Assembly: GCF_004153455.1 (NCBI RefSeq)
Contig: NZ_SDQE01000007.1
Coordinates: 144,313-208,312 of the forward strand
DNA: 64,000 bases
Reading direction: 5' to 3'
Source of the DNA: Allopusillimonas ginsengisoli
GTDB taxonomy: Bacteria > Pseudomonadota > Gammaproteobacteria > Burkholderiales > Burkholderiaceae_B
Shown here one piece after another: positions 9,112-18,116 of the stretch (position 1 is its first letter; the number at the start of each line of letters is the position of its first letter). Made by a program: the position numbers and the translations under genes. Below the pieces are notes generated by a model. The model was not told the origin of the DNA, ran no database searches, and saw only the letters and a program-made list of their open reading frames with translations.

Positions 9112-10461
9112 TTATACACGGCTACCGGATAAGGTTGCGGGAGCGCTCACCGCGATGTCATTTGAGCGCATGCGCCAGGCGCTGAACATGGCCACAATAC
9201 CAAGCCCCGAAAGATACCAGACAACATATCGCGGGCTGCCGTCCCCAACAGCCAGCAGCCACGTCGCAACCAGCGGAGCCAGACCGCCTCCGATTGCGCC
9301 GGACACTTGCACCGCCAGTGATATTCCACTGTAACGGATCTCGGGCGGAAATTGCTGGGAGAACAGACTGCCCTCGGGGCCGTACAGTGACGCATACACA
9401 CCGCCAATGGCAATTACCATGGCCAGCGTAATCATGGAAGCGTTTCCGGTTGCGAGCAGATCAAAGAAATAGGTACTGAACACACCTATTCCGATTGTGC
9501 CTATCATGAACACCCATTTATGTCCGATTCGATCGCCCAGCATCCCGCAAAGTGGCATAGTAATGAATGCCACACAGGCACCCCAAATAATGGCGTCCAG
9601 CACGACTGTTTTGGGAATACCCAGCGTACCTGTTGCGTAGGCCAGTGCAAACGTCACCACTGTATAGAACCATGTCACTTCCGCCAGACGGGCGCCAATC
9701 ACAACAAAGACGCTGCGCGGATGCTGTGTAAGCACGACCTTCAAAGGTACGTCGGCCTTCTTGCCCGCATGCTGCATCGCTTCGAAGTCCGGAGACTCGG
9801 CAACCTTCACGCGGATGAACCATCCGATCAGCAAGAGCACAACACTGGCCAGGAAAGGAATCCTCCACCCCCAGGTCAGCATATCCTCCTCGGGGAGCGC
9901 CGCAACGGCTGCCATGGCCAGTGAGGACAGGATCAGGCCAGGCGCGACCCCCGCTTGAGGCAGGCTACCAAAGAATCCCTTTTTGCCCTCCGGCGCATGC
10001 TCGACAGCCATCAATACAGCGCCTCCCCACTCTCCGCCCACCGCGATGCCCTGAAGCAGCCTGCAGAGCACGAGCAGCACCGCCGCCCAATACCCAATGC
10101 TGTCATAAGAGGGAATCAAGCCTATCAATATGGTGGGAATGCCCATCAGCATCAAGGTGATCAGCAACATGGATTTTCGTCCTACCCTATCGCCGAAATG
10201 CCCGAAGACAATCCCGCCCAAAGGACGAGCAAAAAACCCTACGGAATAAGTTGCGAATGCAGCCAGCGTGCCTGTAAGTGGATCGAAGGCTGGAAAAAAT
10301 ATCTTGTTGAAAATAAGCGCGGCGGCAGTGCCATACAGGAAAAAGTCATACCATTCGATTGTCGTGCCCATCATGCTGGCAACACCGGCCGTCACATAAT
10401 GTTTTGGGGATGAACGTTCGCGTCCCGTCCCAGCACCCTGCTTGTTGGATTGCGTTTTCAC
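9112..10461 (-). CDS. MHS-family MFS transporter (metabolite:H+ symporter)
   Basis: 449-residue, twelve-helix inner-membrane carrier of the metabolite:H+ symporter branch of MFS (relatives transport shikimate, citrate, proline/betaine or alpha-ketoglutarate). It has the WYDFFLYG segment near the first helix and the loop motif GHFGDRVGRK between helices 2 and 3. The GTG at 10461 is the preferred start, with GAGGAG six bases upstream; the frame stays open to 10569 with no better site. It lies 130 bp downstream of a class II aldolase on the same strand, suggesting uptake of a hydroxy or keto acid used by that enzyme. Confidence 0.88.
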   Translation of the reverse strand: MKTQSNKQGAGTGRERSSPKHYVTAGVASMMGTTIEWYDFFLYGTAAALIFNKIFFPAFDPLTGTLAAFATYSVGFFARPLGGIVFGHFGDRVGRKSMLLITLMLMGIPTILIGLIPSYDSIGYWAAVLLVLCRLLQGIAVGGEWGGAVLMAVEHAPEGKKGFFGSLPQAGVAPGLILSSLAMAAVAALPEEDMLTWGWRIPFLASVVLLLIGWFIRVKVAESPDFEAMQHAGKKADVPLKVVLTQHPRSVFVVIGARLAEVTWFYTVVTFALAYATGTLGIPKTVVLDAIIWGACVAFITMPLCGMLGDRIGHKWVFMIGTIGIGVFSTYFFDLLATGNASMITLAMVIAIGGVYASLYGPEGSLFSQQFPPEIRYSGISLAVQVSGAIGGGLAPLVATWLLAVGDGSPRYVVWYLSGLGIVAMFSAWRMRSNDIAVSAPATLSGSRV

Positions 10462-10590
10462 TACTGTCTCCTCGGTCCGTAGACTGGTTTTCTTATTGCT
10501 GGAAGGCCGCTCACCAATGATCTTTTCCGGTGCGCAGCCTGCTCCCTGCACCATGCAATCTGGCCGCATGGTGGCTTATGCTGCGATCAT

Positions 10591-11361
10591 TTACAGGCGT
10601 TGATCCCTGTCGATCTGGCGGCACCAATAGTCAAAGGTCCCTTTGACGATGGAAGGCTTAAGCAGATAGTCATGCGCCTCTTTAGCCAGGTCATCCGGCA
10701 CGGGTGTCAGTTCGCCATACACTCGCGCACGTGTTTGCATGCGAGCGGCGCGTTCAAGGTAAACAGACAGATAGGTGGCTTCCTCAACGGTGGTTCCGGT
10801 AGTCAGATAACCATGATGCGCAAGAATGATGGAACGCTTTCGACCCAATGCCTCTGAGATCAGCACGCCCTCTTGGTCTGCAATGGGAACGCCCGGCCAA
10901 TCCGCGAGAAATGCGCAGTCGTCATGAAACGGGGTCATGTCCATCTGAGCGATGACAAGCGGCTGTCGCGCAGCAACCAATGCGGATACCCAGGGGGAAT
11001 GCGCATGAATAATGGCGTTAACGTCTGGGCGCTCTTTATAAACCCACAGGTGAAATCGTGTTGCCGGGTTGGCCATGCCCTCGCCTTGCAACGTCTCGAG
11101 GTCCGGGCCCACCTCTATAAAGTCCGCTGCTGACGCCTCATCGAACCCAAGACCAAAGCGCAGCGTCCAATAGGCGCCGGGCGTGTCCGACCTCGCACTG
11201 ATCTGGCCAGCAAGACCCGCTTCCTGGCCTGTTGCGGCTAGAATCCTACAGGTATAGGCCAGCGTCTCCTGAACGGTGCGCTGTACCGGACGAAGGTGCT
11301 GGCGCATCTCCGCGGTTGCTCGGTTGTCGAAATAATCTTTGGATCGCAATGGTGCATTCAT
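10591..11361 (-). CDS. Class II aldolase/adducin-family protein
   Basis: 256-residue metal-dependent enzyme of the class II aldolase/adducin fold, as in fuculose-phosphate or ribulose-phosphate aldolase/epimerases and several decarboxylases. Visible zinc ligands are H119 and H121 in the HAHS motif and H182/H183 in the HHG motif. AGGAAG precedes the ATG at 11361. It is flanked by an MHS carrier downstream and a LysR regulator upstream, all on the minus strand, which suggests a small catabolic cluster. The substrate is unknown; many homologues in such clusters act on hydroxy acids or aromatic side-chain acids. Confidence 0.82.
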   Translation of the reverse strand: MNAPLRSKDYFDNRATAEMRQHLRPVQRTVQETLAYTCRILAATGQEAGLAGQISARSDTPGAYWTLRFGLGFDEASAADFIEVGPDLETLQGEGMANPATRFHLWVYKERPDVNAIIHAHSPWVSALVAARQPLVIAQMDMTPFHDDCAFLADWPGVPIADQEGVLISEALGRKRSIILAHHGYLTTGTTVEEATYLSVYLERAARMQTRARVYGELTPVPDDLAKEAHDYLLKPSIVKGTFDYWCRQIDRDQRL

Positions 11362-11567
11362 CTGATGGCTTCCTATTTAAAAAACAGCCTCCGACGTCGA
11401 CCGAAAAGCCGGATGGCGGTATTTTCTTGACATGCGTCAATTCTAGGAAGCGTCCACGGAAAGAACCATGAAGCAAAAGTGATAACAGGTATGCAGGCCG
11501 GAGGGCAAACAGCCATCTGGCCAAAAAATGGCTCGGTACCGGAAACGGAGCCTGTACCCGACCCTGC

Positions 11568-12443
11568 TTAGGGTCGGTGCGTCACAGCCATCTCTAGGAG
11601 TTCACGTGCCAACGATGGTGTTGGCGTGTCGCACCGCACAATCGCAACGACGCGGCGGCGCAATCCTGGGGATGCCAGACCTACCTTGACCAAACCATAA
11701 TCAGCCAGCAGGCGCGACGGCATCGATACCGGCAGGATGCAGGCACCGACACCGAGCGACACCAGGCGCAACATGGAATCAATGGTTTCAGCCTCGGCCA
11801 CGACCCTGTCGTCCAACCCCGCGTTTTTCAGCATGCGCCGCAGCGCATAGTGCTCAGGAAAACCCACCAGCTGCAAAGGACAGGCGTCAAGATTCAACAC
11901 CAGATCCTCGGACAAACGACCCGCCTGCACCATAAGGCACATCTCATCCTCGAGCAGAACCACCGAATCCAGCATGTCAGACGCAACAGCAGAATCGTAG
12001 ACAAACCCGATGTCGGCTTTGCCTTTTTCCACAAGGTCCACCACATCTGGGGAGCTGCGCGCCATGACTGACAGATTGACGCGTTCATGCTGCGTGATAA
12101 AGCGCGCCAGAAGGTCTGAGACAAAGTAATAGCTCAGTGTATGAATAGTCGCTATCCGCAGACTGCCCTCGGTAATGCCCTCTCTTTCCCTGAGAGTATC
12201 CAGAATCTGATCGATGCTGTCGTATGCCGGCCCTACAACTTCGGCCAGTTTCTCTCCCGCCCCGGTCAGTGCAACCCCGCGCCCCGTGCGCGCGAAAATC
12301 GGCTTTCCCAGATACGCTTCGAGCACGGACAACTGACGGCTCAGCCCTGACTGGCTTACGTCGAGCTCCTCCGCCGCTTTGGAAAGCGAAGAAAACTGTG
12401 CAATCTTGAGAAAATATCTGAGCTGCCTATCCAGGCTGTCCAT
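11568..12443 (-). CDS. LysR-family transcriptional regulator
   Basis: 291-residue LysR-type regulator with an N-terminal winged helix (residues 1-60, SSLSKAAEELDVSQSGLSRQ) and a C-terminal effector-binding domain. GAGGTGG precedes the ATG at 12443; the frame extends further but gives a poor start. It lies directly upstream of the class II aldolase and MHS carrier on the same strand, separated by about 200 bp, and probably controls them. That would make an acid substrate of the pathway its effector, which is inference. Confidence 0.88.
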   Translation of the reverse strand: MDSLDRQLRYFLKIAQFSSLSKAAEELDVSQSGLSRQLSVLEAYLGKPIFARTGRGVALTGAGEKLAEVVGPAYDSIDQILDTLREREGITEGSLRIATIHTLSYYFVSDLLARFITQHERVNLSVMARSSPDVVDLVEKGKADIGFVYDSAVASDMLDSVVLLEDEMCLMVQAGRLSEDLVLNLDACPLQLVGFPEHYALRRMLKNAGLDDRVVAEAETIDSMLRLVSLGVGACILPVSMPSRLLADYGLVKVGLASPGLRRRVVAIVRCDTPTPSLARELLEMAVTHRP

Positions 12444-12460
12444 ATCGCCACCTCGTCCAG

Positions 12461-13150
12461 TCATCGACGCTGCCCAGGCATGGGGGCAGTCGTTCCTGTC
12501 GACACAGGCAGCCGCCACAAATACCAGGCGGCTACGGTTCGATGCGGACTCCAGGCCCGGCCTATTTCCTGCATCTGCTTAGGCGCGGGCGCCTTATCCA
12601 ACCCTTTGAGCCGACGGTATCCTTCGCGCACGCCCAGATCGCCAACCGGCAAAATATCCGAGCGCTCCAGCGAATAAATCAGGAACATCTCCACCGTCCA
12701 GCGTCCGACGCCACGCAAAGAAACCAAGCGCTCGATGAGCGTGTCATCCGTCATGGCCAAGGCCTGGACCAGCGACGGCACTATGCCTTCTTCTGCCGCC
12801 TGTGCAATACCACGTACAGCGGCCAGTTTCGCATTGGACAAGCCGCAGGCGCGCTGCTGCTCAGGATCGCTTGCCAGCAATTGTCGCGGAGCCGGGAATG
12901 TATCGCCGGGGTACAAGGAAAGCAATCTCCCGAGAATGGCCTCGGCCGCTTTAGCATGCAATTGCTGGTAGACAACAGCGCGTACAAGCGCTTCGTAGGG
13001 CTCTCTACCCGGTCGGGACTCATGACGACAGGGGCCAATAGCCGCGATATGTCGTGCCCAGTCTTCATCCTGCGCCGCGAGAAATGCCGCGGCACGGCAA
13101 TAGGCATCGGCGGATAGGTCGGCCAGTATTCTCGTCCGCATGCGTTCCAT
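12461..13150 (-). CDS. DNA-3-methyladenine glycosylase (AlkA/HhH-GPD)
   Basis: 229-residue base-excision repair enzyme. The helix-hairpin-helix motif LRGVGRWTVEM lies at 145-155 and the catalytic Asp171 follows in LPVGDLGVREG. It would remove alkylated purines from DNA in the cytoplasm. GCGAGG precedes the ATG at 13150. Its stop lies 17 bp before the LysR start on the same strand, though functional linkage is unlikely. Length matches the AlkA-like branch without the N-terminal domain of E. coli AlkA. Confidence 0.9.
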   Translation of the reverse strand: MERMRTRILADLSADAYCRAAAFLAAQDEDWARHIAAIGPCRHESRPGREPYEALVRAVVYQQLHAKAAEAILGRLLSLYPGDTFPAPRQLLASDPEQQRACGLSNAKLAAVRGIAQAAEEGIVPSLVQALAMTDDTLIERLVSLRGVGRWTVEMFLIYSLERSDILPVGDLGVREGYRRLKGLDKAPAPKQMQEIGRAWSPHRTVAAWYLWRLPVSTGTTAPMPGQRR

Positions 13151-13169
13151 AAGCCTCGCTGATTGCAGT

Positions 13170-13373
13170 TCAGTTCAGTGCGGCTTTTGCCACCTCGGCG
13201 GGCGTCAGCCCCTCATAAAACATATCAGTAAACCAGTCGGCTTCGTCTTCGATATGTTGCTGGGCCTCTTTGCGTGTTGCGCCTGCCTGAACGAATAACT
13301 CCTCGACTTCTGTACACCATTGAATCAGTGCGACTTCGTCCGGATCCGGTTCCTGACTATTCTTTTTTGCCAT
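13170..13373 (-). CDS. Small hypothetical protein
   Basis: 67-residue acidic protein with no signal peptide or membrane segment; helical content looks high. It reads in the same direction as the glycosylase 19 bp downstream and has a purine-rich stretch before its ATG. I do not recognise a family. Its conservation as a short gene beside an alkA-like gene would support it being real; its composition is unlike the antisense shadow frames nearby. Confidence 0.6.
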   Translation of the reverse strand: MAKKNSQEPDPDEVALIQWCTEVEELFVQAGATRKEAQQHIEDEADWFTDMFYEGLTPAEVAKAALN

Positions 13374-13423
13374 GACGTCGCTCCTCTATGCGTGACTCAG
13401 GCATCATAACGCAAAGCCACGCC

Positions 13424-14239
13424 TCACTCGGGCAAGGAACGGTACTCTGAAAAAAACTCGCCGGGCGTAACTCCCATCTGCTCGCCAAACGCGGCGACAA
13501 ACGCAGACATGCTTTCGTAGCCGCACGCCAACGCAACATCGGTAACCCGATCTCCGCGCTCGAGCATCGGCAACGCGCTGAGCATACGCAAACGCTGTCG
13601 CCACTGCCGGAAGCTCAAGCCAGTTTGCTGCTGGAACAGCCGACTCAGCGTCTTGGCGGACGCACCCAGCTCAGTACTGAATTTCAACAACGATTTGCGG
13701 TTGGCCGGCTGCGCCTGCAGGCTGCTGCACAATTTTCGCAACCGGGAATCCTTGGGCCAGGGCAGCGCCAATTTGGCGTCATGCGCGATTGCCAATTGAT
13801 CCAGCAGCACACGGGCCAACCTCCCATCCGGCCCATGTTCATCGTACGCTATCGGTGCTGCGCTGAACGCGCGTATCAGCTCACGAAGCAAGGGGCTGAC
13901 CACCACTACCCGGCAGCCGGTCGACGAGGCTGGCATCAGATTGCTGTCGATATACAGGCTGCGGATTTCAGTGCCCTTGTAGCATTTAACGCCATGCGGC
14001 ACACCGGCTGGAATCCATATGGCGCGGTGAGGGGGCGCGACAAACCGCCCCGCTGCAGTAATCACCTCGATGACCCCCTGGGTTGCATAGGACAATTGCT
14101 CCCACGGATGGCTATGGCGGCGGCCGATCGCAGTATTGGGCAAGGCCAAAGCTTGCCCATATAGTGGCCTGGGCAAGCTCTTGAGCGCCTTCAATTGCGC
14201 AAACGCATCCAGTTTCGTGTCCTTTTGGCGATATTTCAT
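13424..14239 (-). CDS. AraC-family transcriptional regulator
   Basis: 271-residue regulator with an N-terminal cupin-like sensor (HSHPWEQLSYATQG near residues 40-55) and two helix-turn-helix motifs in the last 100 residues, including the typical DVALACGYESMSAFVAAF segment. It is divergent from a bile-acid-symporter-family carrier starting at 14333. With about 90 bp between the starts it is likely to regulate that carrier. The effector is unknown. Confidence 0.88.
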   Translation of the reverse strand: MKYRQKDTKLDAFAQLKALKSLPRPLYGQALALPNTAIGRRHSHPWEQLSYATQGVIEVITAAGRFVAPPHRAIWIPAGVPHGVKCYKGTEIRSLYIDSNLMPASSTGCRVVVVSPLLRELIRAFSAAPIAYDEHGPDGRLARVLLDQLAIAHDAKLALPWPKDSRLRKLCSSLQAQPANRKSLLKFSTELGASAKTLSRLFQQQTGLSFRQWRQRLRMLSALPMLERGDRVTDVALACGYESMSAFVAAFGEQMGVTPGEFFSEYRSLPE

Positions 14240-14332
14240 TTCCGTTCAGCGCTAAACAACCGCACGACCATAGGTTAACCTTTGCCCGCTCTTCCCACAA
14301 CCGCTCTTCCACACTCTGTGAGTTCAGCCCTA

Positions 14333-15316
14333 ATGAGTCGCCTGCGCCTGCTCTTCGACAATTTCACTTTGATTCTTATTGCCATCGTCGTCGCAGCGAC
14401 CTTGTTCCCTGCACACGGCCAGGGCGCATTCATCTTCGAACGGATCACCAGCCTGGCGATTGCCTTGCTGTTCTTCTTGCATGGCGCCAAGCTGTCCCGG
14501 CCAGCCATCGTTGCAGGCGCCACCCACTGGCGCCTGCATCTGATGGTGTTTGCCTCCACCTTCATCATGTTCCCCTGCATTGCTTATGCACTCAAACCCG
14601 TGCTGGAGCCTTTGCTGGGTGAGCCGCTGTACGTGGGCGTCATCTACCTGTGCGTACTGCCCGGAACAGTCCAGTCGGCCATCGCCTTTACCGCCATCGC
14701 GCGCGGCAACATTCCAGCCGCGGTCTGCAGCGCATCCGCGTCCAGTCTGATCGGGATCGGACTCACGCCCCTACTCTTGAGCTTGTTCCTGAAAACCGAT
14801 GCGGGCGCTGCGTCCACCGTCGATGCCATTGCGAACATCAGTGTTCAGATTCTGCTGCCTTTCCTGGCAGGCCACTTCTTGCGGCCTTGGATTGGAAACT
14901 GGGTGGACCGCAACCGTTTCCGCCTGGCAAACGTAGATCAGACCTCGATACTTCTGGTCGTCTACACGGCGTTCAGCGCGTCAGTGACCGGTGGTCTATG
15001 GCAAACAGTACCGGTAACGTCGCTGCTCATCCTGACAGTCGTATGCTGCGCACTGCTGGCGCTGGTGCTTTACGCCACGACCTCGCTGGCCCGCCACTTT
15101 CAATTCAACACCGAAGATGAAATCACAATTGTCTTTTGCGGTTCCAAGAAAAGCATGGCGACCGGCGTGCCCATGGCGCAGGTGCTGTTCAACAGCAGCG
15201 CCATCGGCCCGGCCTTGTTGCCATTGATCATCTTTCATCAGATCCAACTTATGGTCTGTGTCGTGCTGGCTCAAAACTATCTCAGGCGCAGAGCGAGCGC
15301 CACAAGCGCGGCTTAA
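14333..15316 (+). CDS. Bile acid:sodium symporter family protein
   Basis: 327-residue membrane protein of the BASS/SBF family with about nine to ten hydrophobic helices. Relatives move bile acids, pantothenate, pyruvate or glucosinolates with sodium; bacterial substrates are mostly unassigned. The ATG at 14333 is used; an in-frame TTG at 14282 is less likely. It faces an AraC regulator and converges with a lipoprotein gene, the two stop codons overlapping by four bases (15313-15316). Confidence 0.85.
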   Translation: MSRLRLLFDNFTLILIAIVVAATLFPAHGQGAFIFERITSLAIALLFFLHGAKLSRPAIVAGATHWRLHLMVFASTFIMFPCIAYALKPVLEPLLGEPLYVGVIYLCVLPGTVQSAIAFTAIARGNIPAAVCSASASSLIGIGLTPLLLSLFLKTDAGAASTVDAIANISVQILLPFLAGHFLRPWIGNWVDRNRFRLANVDQTSILLVVYTAFSASVTGGLWQTVPVTSLLILTVVCCALLALVLYATTSLARHFQFNTEDEITIVFCGSKKSMATGVPMAQVLFNSSAIGPALLPLIIFHQIQLMVCVVLAQNYLRRRASATSAA

Positions 15317-15942
15317 TCTGCAGCCGGCTCGCTACCCGGGTATTCAGTCTCCGTCTGCTCACCCAACTGCGGCAGCCCAGATCCGCTTGCCTTAGGCGGC
15401 TCGGCCCGATTGTGGTCTTCTGGCTGCGACGGCGCGACCTTGGTGCTCGCCTCCGGCTGTGGCGACGCTGTGTCTGTACGCTCGACGGCCTGCGGGAGTT
15501 TGCTCTCCATATACTTGCCGTCTCTCCTGAAATTGGCATCTTGCATTTCATTGCTGCATCGCGAGCTGCCATAGAAAACGACTTTGTCCTGTTGAGCGAC
15601 AATGACCGCAGCCTCTTCCGCCGAATACACGGACGGATACTCGTAGCATGTATAGCCGTAGGCATTGCCCGACTTGATCTTGGGTGGCTCTCCCATTTGT
15701 TCCAGCACGGGTTTCACATCCTGGCCGATGTCGATGGCGTTCATGATGGCCTGCAATCGTCCTTGCCTTTCTTCGGCCCCCCTTGACGACAGATCGCCCA
15801 CGCCTAAGGTGTTTTTTGCGGCGGTATAGCCCGCCTCGGCCACTTGACCAGCCATCATCGGCGTGCAGCCTGACAACACCGCTAGCCCTGCTCCAGCAGC
15901 CATCAGGCAAAGTGCTCTCATCGCCTTGAAATATTTTTTCAT
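15313..15942 (-). CDS. Outer-membrane-type lipoprotein, unknown function
   Basis: 209-residue protein with a lipoprotein signal peptide ending LSGC (residues 23-26, lipidated Cys26). The mature part has a globular region with a conserved Tyr/Cys-rich segment (GYTCYEYPSVYS) around residues 95-107. It resembles a SmpA/OmlA-like fold only loosely. The C-terminal 60 residues are rich in Pro, Ser, Glu and Thr and probably disordered. The ATG at 15942 restores a normal signal peptide; the longer frame does not. I do not recognise a named family. Confidence 0.7.
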   Translation of the reverse strand: MKKYFKAMRALCLMAAGAGLAVLSGCTPMMAGQVAEAGYTAAKNTLGVGDLSSRGAEERQGRLQAIMNAIDIGQDVKPVLEQMGEPPKIKSGNAYGYTCYEYPSVYSAEEAAVIVAQQDKVVFYGSSRCSNEMQDANFRRDGKYMESKLPQAVERTDTASPQPEASTKVAPSQPEDHNRAEPPKASGSGLPQLGEQTETEYPGSEPAAD

Positions 15943-16137
15943 ATTGATCCCGCCTATATACGTCTGGAGCGACATGCTGAGGCGCGCTAATCCTGTGACG
16001 CGCCAGCAATCATTCTACGCCTGGACTGGTGCCGGACGACACCGCAGACTGAGGAAAAAAACCAATCATTTCTTTGAACTATTTTCCATAGCATTCTGTC
16101 TTTAGAGCTTTTAACAAAAAGACAGCAAGTAAATGTG

Positions 16138-17943
16138 ATGAACTGGAACAATACGTTGACCGAAAGCGGCATATGGGTAGCCCAGGCATATGGTATTACC
16201 CTGGCGGTCGCGATACCTGTTGTATGGATACTGACACGTTTTACGGCATGGGGCCGACAATTCTGGCGTTTGTCCGCCGGGTACTTTTCTCCTCGGCGCG
16301 ACTGGCGCCCACTCGCCGTACTGGCGCTCATGCTGTTACTTACGCTGTGCGCAGTGCGACTGCAGGTGTTGTTTTCAAATTGGTACAACACCATGTACAC
16401 CGCTCTACAGCGTCTGGATGAGCATGAATTCTGGACTGCCATGGCGTTATTCGGACTGCTGGCAGTAACTCATGTGCTGCGTTCCTTGCTCGACTTCTAT
16501 CTTCAGCAGGCTTTCATCATTCGCTGGCGGGTGTGGCTTAACGAAAAACTGCTGACCCAATGGATTGACGGGCAATCCTATTACCGTACGCAGTATCTCC
16601 CCTCCCCGGTAGACAATCCTGACCAGCGCATACAGCAGGATGTCTCCGACTTCGTGCAAGGCTCGTTGACGTTGTCGCTAGGCGTTGTCAATGCCCTGGT
16701 ATCCACCTTCGCCTTCACATTGATACTTTGGACGCTATCCGGCCCCGTCGCCATCGGCAGCATTGAAATTCCTCGCGGCATGGTGTTCCTGGTGTTTATC
16801 TATGTGATCACCGCAACGGTTTTTGCGATCTGGATAGGCCGGCCGCTGATCCAGCTGAATTTCCTGAACGAACGCTTCAATGCCGACTATCGATACGCAC
16901 TGGTGCGGCTTCGTGAATACGCAGAGAGCATCGCGTTCTACGCCGGAGAGAAAGTAGAAGGCGCGATACTTCGTACTCGCTTTGCTCATGTCATCAGCAA
17001 TGCCTGGGCCATCGTGCACCGATCCCTCAAGTTTCTTGGGTTCAACTTTTCGATTACTCAGGCTGCAGTGGTTTTCCCATTCATTCTTCAAGCACCGCGC
17101 TTCTTTTCCAGGCAAATCAGCCTGGGAGATCTGATGCAGACGGCACAGGCTTTTGGCCAACTTCAGGACAATCTTTCATTTTTTCGTAACGCTTATGATG
17201 CGTTCGCTACCTACCGCGCAACCCTCAATCGACTGAGCGGCTTTACTCGCGCAATCGGACAGGTCCAGCAACTGCCGAGCCCAAATCTGCACGAACACGG
17301 GGATCGACTTGCCGCTCGCAACCTGACGGTGACGACGCCTAACGGTGATTTGATTCTGCAAGGATTGAATCTGGAGATTGTCCCGGGCGCACCACTGCTG
17401 ATACGCGGACCCTCTGGCGCAGGCAAGACAACCCTGTTGCGATCGATCGCCGGATTGTGGCCTTACTGCACGGGTGATATCTACCGCCCCGAACACGACA
17501 CCTTGTTCCTTGCCCAGAAACCCTATCTGCCCCTGGGCACCCTGCGCAGCGCCTTGTATTACCCGCAACTATCATCGAACGTGCAAAATACGCCAACGGA
17601 TAGCGATGGCTCCGTCTACGAAATACTCAATGACATTCAGTTGGGACACCTGGCTGAGCGTTTGGACGAAATCGCCGATTGGAGCCGCATACTCTCACTG
17701 GGAGAACAGCAACGCCTTGCATTTGGACGCCTGCTGCTCTTGCAGCCCAAAGCCGCCTTGCTGGACGAAGCCACCTCAGCGCTGGACGAAGGCCTGGAAG
17801 CAGCGATGTATCGACTCGTGCTGCTACGCTTGCCCCAACTGATGCTGGCCAGCGTCGGACACCGCAGCACGTTGCTCAAACACCACACGAACCAGCTGGT
17901 ATTGGCCGGCGACAAGACTGGACGTTGGGAATTTTCGCCGTGA
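16138..17943 (+). CDS. SbmA/YddA-like ABC transporter (fused membrane and ATPase domains)
   Basis: 601-residue half-transporter: an ABC_membrane_2 domain with about six helices fused to an ATPase. Walker A GPSGAGKTT is at 424-432, the signature region LSLGEQQR starts at 520, and Walker B LLDE is at 541-544. The membrane domain resembles SbmA/BacA and YddA, which handle peptides, vitamin B12 or long-chain fatty acids. A GTG at 16135 is an alternative start. It is a stand-alone gene; the cargo cannot be inferred. Confidence 0.86.
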   Translation: MNWNNTLTESGIWVAQAYGITLAVAIPVVWILTRFTAWGRQFWRLSAGYFSPRRDWRPLAVLALMLLLTLCAVRLQVLFSNWYNTMYTALQRLDEHEFWTAMALFGLLAVTHVLRSLLDFYLQQAFIIRWRVWLNEKLLTQWIDGQSYYRTQYLPSPVDNPDQRIQQDVSDFVQGSLTLSLGVVNALVSTFAFTLILWTLSGPVAIGSIEIPRGMVFLVFIYVITATVFAIWIGRPLIQLNFLNERFNADYRYALVRLREYAESIAFYAGEKVEGAILRTRFAHVISNAWAIVHRSLKFLGFNFSITQAAVVFPFILQAPRFFSRQISLGDLMQTAQAFGQLQDNLSFFRNAYDAFATYRATLNRLSGFTRAIGQVQQLPSPNLHEHGDRLAARNLTVTTPNGDLILQGLNLEIVPGAPLLIRGPSGAGKTTLLRSIAGLWPYCTGDIYRPEHDTLFLAQKPYLPLGTLRSALYYPQLSSNVQNTPTDSDGSVYEILNDIQLGHLAERLDEIADWSRILSLGEQQRLAFGRLLLLQPKAALLDEATSALDEGLEAAMYRLVLLRLPQLMLASVGHRSTLLKHHTNQLVLAGDKTGRWEFSP

Positions 17944-18116
17944 GTGCAAACGCCGAAAGGGCAAAATAGCTGGCACCTGTTGTAAAACTTATGTTACGAT
18001 TTTCTCCGAAACTTACAATTAAAATCAGGCGCACACGCTAGCTGGGTAGGCACTGTTTCGATGCAGCAGTGCCTCGACAGCGGTACAGACTGTTGAAAGC
18101 GCCACTGGAGACTCCT

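Noticed and set aside
12542..13117. Open frame of 191 residues on the plus strand over the glycosylase
   Set aside because: The glycosylase on the other strand has the HhH motif and catalytic Asp.
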